Of a DNA stretch of 64,000 bases, positions 60,624 to 64,000 are shown piece after piece. The translations under genes were made by a program, and so were the position numbers. The number at the start of each line of letters is the position of its first letter. Position 1 is the stretch's first letter. Below the pieces are notes generated by a model. That model ran no database searches, had not been told where the DNA came from, and saw only the letters and a program-made list of their open reading frames with translations. The DNA lies in NCBI GenBank assembly GCA_048499455.1, contig JASNZV010000005.1, positions 124,001 through 188,000 on the forward strand, in the 5' to 3' direction. The stretch comes from CFX5 sp023384495 (GTDB lineage Bacteria; Chloroflexota; Anaerolineae; Caldilineales; Caldilineaceae).

Positions 60624-61970
60624 ATGAAAATCTTCTTAACTGTTTGGTTTGGGCAGCTCGTCTCGCGCATTGGCACGGCCATGACGCGCTTTGCCCTCTT
60701 GATCTGGACGTATGAACGAGCTGTGGAACAGGGCAACCCGGCCACCGCAGTCGCCCTGTTTGGCTTTTTTGCCTTCCTCCCGTTGATCCTGGCAAGCCCA
60801 CTTGCCGGCGTCTGGATCGACCGGCTGCCGCGGCGCTGGATCATGCTCGCCGCCGACGTGGCCGCCGGGATGATGACCCTGGGATTGTTGGCGCTGCACA
60901 TAGGCGGCCATCTGGAAATCTGGCATCTCTATGTGGCCGAGTTTCTGACGGGCGTCTTCGAAGCCTTCCAGGCGCCGGCCTACACCGCAGCCTCTACGCT
61001 GCTTGTGCCCAGAGAACACTACGGACGGGCCGGTGGGTTGCGCGCGCTGGCGCAAAATGGCGCCCAGGTGCTGGCCCCGGTCCTCGGTGGGGTTGCGCTC
61101 TACACCATTGGGCTTGCCGGCGTCATGCTGGTGGACCTGGCTACGATTGGCATCGCCGTGGTGACGCTGCTGCTGGTGCGCTTTCCTGAGGCGCGCCACC
61201 AGGATCACAAGCCCGCAGCCGCGCCGAACAGCGCGCTCTGGCGAGAAATGGCCTTTGGCTTCCAGTATATCTGGCGGCGACCGGGGCTGGCAGGCCTTAC
61301 CTTTGCCTTCACGGGCATGAACTTTATCGCCGCGCTGACCTATTTCTCGACGCTGCCGGCCATGATCCTGGCGCGGAGTGGGGGTGATCAACTGGCGCTG
61401 GCCACTGTACAGGGGGCGATGGGGTTGGCCGGGGTGGCCGGAGCGATCCTCATGAGCCTTTGGGGAGGGCCTCGCCGGCGTGTTCATGGCGTCTTGCTCG
61501 GCGCGGCGGCTTCGTTCCTATTGGGCGACACCCTCTTGGGGATGGGTCAAAGTTTGCCCGTCTGGATCGTCGGCGCCATCTTTGGCTCCTTCTTTATCCC
61601 GATCATCGGCGCGTGCAATGACGCCATCTGGCAAGATCAGGTGGACCCTGGCCTGCAGGGCCGCGTCTTCACAGCCAAGAACATGTGGGGGCAGGCGCTG
61701 GCGCCGCTGGGCTACCTGCTGGCCGGCGTGCTCGCCGACGGCTGGCTAGAGCCGGCCATGCAACCCGGCGCACCCTACGGTTCTGTTTTTGGATGGTTGG
61801 TGGGCGTTGGTCCCGGCGCAGGAATTGGGTTGATGATGGTGGGCGCCGCCATTGCAGGGGCGACACTCTGCCTGGGCATGTATCTCTTCCCTGCCGTACG
61901 CAACGTGGACACAGCTAAAGAGGAGACGGGCGCCGCCATTTCACTCAACGCCAGCGCCCAACCCGCGTAA
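60624..61970 (+). CDS. MFS transporter (MFS_3 / enterobactin-exporter-like)
   Basis: The 448-residue protein has about 12 TM helices, the loop motif GVWIDRLPRRWIML between helices 2 and 3, and opens FLTVWFGQLVSRIGTAMTRF, typical of the MFS_3 family of drug or siderophore exporters. ATG 60624 is preferred because AGGGAAG lies nine bases upstream. An in-frame ATG at 60606 lacks such a site. MITE copies 2 and 3 bracket this gene and the next. Confidence 0.88.
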   Translation: MKIFLTVWFGQLVSRIGTAMTRFALLIWTYERAVEQGNPATAVALFGFFAFLPLILASPLAGVWIDRLPRRWIMLAADVAAGMMTLGLLALHIGGHLEIWHLYVAEFLTGVFEAFQAPAYTAASTLLVPREHYGRAGGLRALAQNGAQVLAPVLGGVALYTIGLAGVMLVDLATIGIAVVTLLLVRFPEARHQDHKPAAAPNSALWREMAFGFQYIWRRPGLAGLTFAFTGMNFIAALTYFSTLPAMILARSGGDQLALATVQGAMGLAGVAGAILMSLWGGPRRRVHGVLLGAAASFLLGDTLLGMGQSLPVWIVGAIFGSFFIPIIGACNDAIWQDQVDPGLQGRVFTAKNMWGQALAPLGYLLAGVLADGWLEPAMQPGAPYGSVFGWLVGVGPGAGIGLMMVGAAIAGATLCLGMYLFPAVRNVDTAKEETGAAISLNASAQPA

Positions 61971-62025
61971 TGGTATGCGCCAACGCGACGGGCCCGCATG
62001 ACGGCTCGGGCTCGTCGGCGTTGCG

Positions 62026-62484
62026 CTACGGTGTGGTCGATGTGGGGGCCACTGTTTCGGTCAGACCCTCAGTCTCGGTGAGTGACTCGGTGGCGGTCGG
62101 CGCGATGGAGGTCGTCAATCCAACCGTTTCCGTGACCTCTGCGCCTTCGGTGAGCGGGGCGGTGGCCGTCACCTCAACTGTCTCGGTGAGGGCCTCGCCT
62201 TCAGTGGGCGCCACCGTCTCGGTCACCTCGACGGTGGCCGTAACTTCGGTGCTCCCTGTGATAGGGGTGGTGGCTGTCAACTCCATTGTCTCGGTGAGCG
62301 TTTCAGTCTCCGCAGGCGCGACCGTCTCGGTAATCGTATCCGTCGCCGGCGCGGTTGGGGTAGGCGTGGGTTCGGGCCGCGGGGCTGGCTCCACCGGGAT
62401 CGGGGAAAGGGCGCCTTTGAGGGCCGCCAAAAGCAACATGGCGGCGATCACTGCGATCAAACCTGTACGAAAGCCTGAGTTCAT
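62026..62484 (-). CDS. Small membrane-anchored Thr/Glu-rich protein
   Basis: The 152-residue protein has one N-terminal TM segment (LIAVIAAMLLLAALKGAL), then about 120 residues of degenerate repeats (VTETVAPTE, LTETVEVTATAPLTEG) with no aromatic residues after the TM. GGAGG precedes the ATG. The tail should be disordered and negatively charged on the cell surface. It may be a stalk or linker protein; no domain is recognised. Confidence 0.7.
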   Translation of the reverse strand: MNSGFRTGLIAVIAAMLLLAALKGALSPIPVEPAPRPEPTPTPTAPATDTITETVAPAETETLTETMELTATTPITGSTEVTATVEVTETVAPTEGEALTETVEVTATAPLTEGAEVTETVGLTTSIAPTATESLTETEGLTETVAPTSTTP

Positions 62485-62517
62485 CGGTTCCTCCGGAAAA
62501 TGTGGAAAGTATCTGGT

Positions 62518-62599
62518 GACTTACGCAGCGCCTGATTGCCATCAGGAGAGACAATTTCGTCAACAAACAAACCTTCAGTCAAGGCTTGTGTAAGTCCTA
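62518..62599. mobile_element. 82-bp MITE-like repeat, copy 3
   Basis: Gap-free match to the other two copies, with one base changed in the right terminal repeat (TGTGTAAGTC). It lies 34 bp upstream of the Thr/Glu-rich gene and 68 bp upstream of the GNAT gene, and is in the same orientation as copy 2. Confidence 0.8.
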
Positions 62600-62667
62600 T
62601 AATTGTCATTGATATATCCCGGTTGGCGCTGGTTGTCAAATTGACTAGTGTGTAAGGGGGGTGGATC

Positions 62668-63186
62668 ATGGAATTAAGAAACATTCGATTGGCCGAAGCG
62701 GCCACGCTCTCAATCCGGCCAGCGCAGCCGAGCGATACCCCGCTCATTGCAGCGATGCACGAGCGACTCTCGCCGACAACGCTCTATCTGCGTTATCTGC
62801 GCCCCTATCGCCCGTCACCGGAAGAAATCGAGCAGATGTGCCGTCTTTCGCCCACCCAAGGTGCTGCCGCTGTCGCGGTGGTCGAGCGTCCATCCGTGGC
62901 CGCGCCGCCTCAGGTGGTGGGCTTCGCCTATTACCTGGTCGATGCTGCGACGAACAGCGCGGGCGAGCCGGCCTTTCTGGTCGAGGATCGCTTTCAGGGC
63001 TATGGGCTGGGGCGTCTGCTTTTTCAACAGTTGAGCCGGCTCGCCCTGGCGCAGGGTCTGCTCCGGTGGCGTCTGCTAGTCGAGGCCGGCAATGAACGCA
63101 TGCTGCGCCTGATCCGACACAGTGGGCTTCCTTATCAGTCGCACATTAGCTATGGGACGGTCGAGATCGACCTGATGCTCAACTGA
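62668..63186 (+). CDS. GNAT family N-acetyltransferase
   Basis: The 172-residue protein opens with LSIRPAQPSDTPLIAAMHER and has the TLYLRYLRP motif and the acetyl-CoA loop VEDRFQGYGLGRLLFQQLSR, characteristic of the GNAT domain also found attached to acyl-CoA synthetases of the Pat type. It may acetylate a protein lysine or a small molecule. GGGGGGTGG precedes the ATG. Confidence 0.85.
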   Translation: MELRNIRLAEAATLSIRPAQPSDTPLIAAMHERLSPTTLYLRYLRPYRPSPEEIEQMCRLSPTQGAAAVAVVERPSVAAPPQVVGFAYYLVDAATNSAGEPAFLVEDRFQGYGLGRLLFQQLSRLALAQGLLRWRLLVEAGNERMLRLIRHSGLPYQSHISYGTVEIDLMLN

Positions 63187-63216
63187 GCAATCAATCAATT
63201 GTAATCCTGTTCAGAT

Positions 63217-64000
63217 TCATCTCACTTGCCAATCTACAGCCTTTTTTCCAGGCCAGCCCAGGGCAATCCGGCCGCGCTCCTTTTCCACCTTCTGCACCTC
63301 GACGGCAATCACATCGCCCACGTTGAGTACCGTACCGAATGGAATCTGGCTGCGGTGGAGAAGCCCATCTTGCTTGACGCCAATATCCACAAAGGCGCCA
63401 AAATCAACCACATTGCGCACGGCGCCGTCCAGTTGCAGGCCGGGTGTGAGATCGTCCATGGAAAGTACGTCGCTGCGTAAGATGGGCTGCGGCAGATCAG
63501 CGCGAGGGTCGCGCCCGGGGCGCAAAAGCTGCTCGAAGATGTCGGCCAGTGTCGGCTCGCCGGCCCCTAATTCAGCCGCCAGCCCGGCGAAGGAGTTGGT
63601 TTCCTTGAGTGCGTTGAGCCGCGTTTCGCGCTCTTCGAGCGAGGCCGATTCGGACAATCCGGCCCGTTTGAGCAGCTTACGCGCGACAGGATAACTTTCG
63701 GGGTGGATGGCGCTGGCGTCCAGCGGTTCGTCACCCTCGCGAATGCGCAAAAAGCCGGCGGCCTGCTCGAACGCCTTGGGCCCCAACCCGCTGACGTTGC
63801 GAAGCGCTCGGCGATTGAAGAACAGGCCTTGGTCGTTGCGTTGTTCAACGATTTTCTCGGCCAGCTTGGGGCCGACCCCCGCCACATAGGTGAGCAGCGC
63901 CGGTGAGGCCGTGTTCACATCCACCCCCACCTGATTGACGACGCTCTCGACCACCCCATCGAGCGCGCCGGCCAGCGCCTTTTGGTCCACATCATGTTGA
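63217..64000 (-). CDS. tex: Tex-type S1 RNA-binding protein, C-terminal part (gene runs off the window)
   Basis: The frame is open to the window edge, reading QHDVDQKALAGALDGVVES, which matches the region of Tex just before its helix-hairpin-helix. Then come the helix-hairpin-helix (LLTYVAGVGPKLAEKI, RNVSGLGPKAFEQAAGF) and a C-terminal S1 domain (GAVRNVVDFGAFVDIGVKQD). Tex is a transcription accessory factor that binds nucleic acid. The N-terminal two-thirds lie outside the window. Confidence 0.93.
   Translation of the reverse strand, partial: QHDVDQKALAGALDGVVESVVNQVGVDVNTASPALLTYVAGVGPKLAEKIVEQRNDQGLFFNRRALRNVSGLGPKAFEQAAGFLRIREGDEPLDASAIHPESYPVARKLLKRAGLSESASLEERETRLNALKETNSFAGLAAELGAGEPTLADIFEQLLRPGRDPRADLPQPILRSDVLSMDDLTPGLQLDGAVRNVVDFGAFVDIGVKQDGLLHRSQIPFGTVLNVGDVIAVEVQKVEKERGRIALGWPGKKAVDWQVR

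Overview
The window reads as chromosomal DNA of a GC-rich, free-living bacterium, most likely a Chloroflexota member (Anaerolineae or Caldilineae type). That is inferred from gene content (BchI/ChlD-type AAA+ and VWA pair, COG4586/4587/3694 exporter, PT-rich subtilase, HARE-HTH-like protein, tandem GlgC genes), not from a marker gene. No rRNA, tRNA, CRISPR array, phage or transposase gene was recognised. Genes lie on both strands in short operons.

Layout: 1-3931 (minus) is rlmN-fakA-degV/fakB-recG, joining rRNA methylation, fatty-acid phosphorylation and recombination repair. 4184-7627 carries an acyl-CoA synthetase, a DUF4160/DUF2442 pair and a class V aminotransferase. 7875-12813 has an orphan helicase-like ATPase and an ECF sigma / anti-sigma / bactofilin-like membrane protein operon. 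13121-17166 has a chelatase AAA+ ORF followed in the -1 frame by its VWA half across an A8 slippery run, then TPR and HisN-like genes. 17318-28060 (minus) holds dtd, two sugar-metabolism genes, a fused MFS/spermidine-synthase-like protein and a sugar ABC importer. 28666-31296 is an ABC-2 exporter behind a promoter/terminator-rich leader. 31365-36249 has a large FAD/Fe-S dehydrogenase and uxaC.

36327-43075 is the most accessory-looking part: a coiled-coil nuclease-like protein with 63-bp repeats, a CHAT (caspase-like) protease with TM and TPRs, a LysM-like anchored protein and an AT-richer subtilisin-like protein whose catalytic Asp position is altered. 43186-47668 contains a CrtC/AttH-like lipoprotein, a GNAT enzyme with a repeated start region, and two tandem GlgC genes, one of which has lost both N-terminal catalytic basic residues. 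48089-53212 has a lineage-specific pair, purC, purE and an alpha-L-fucosidase. 53322-64000 has a secreted subtilase, an NB-ARC/TPR/LuxR regulator, a ParB-like protein, an MFS transporter, a GNAT enzyme and the C-terminal part of tex.

Three dispersed non-coding repeat families are present: an 82-bp MITE-like element (three copies, one with a 9-bp target duplication), a 57-bp palindromic-ended element (two copies) and a GGTGACAGTCAC palindrome in two convergent intergenic gaps. The best candidates for something new are the chelatase frameshift, the CHAT/LysM/S8 locus and the catalytic/non-catalytic GlgC pair.
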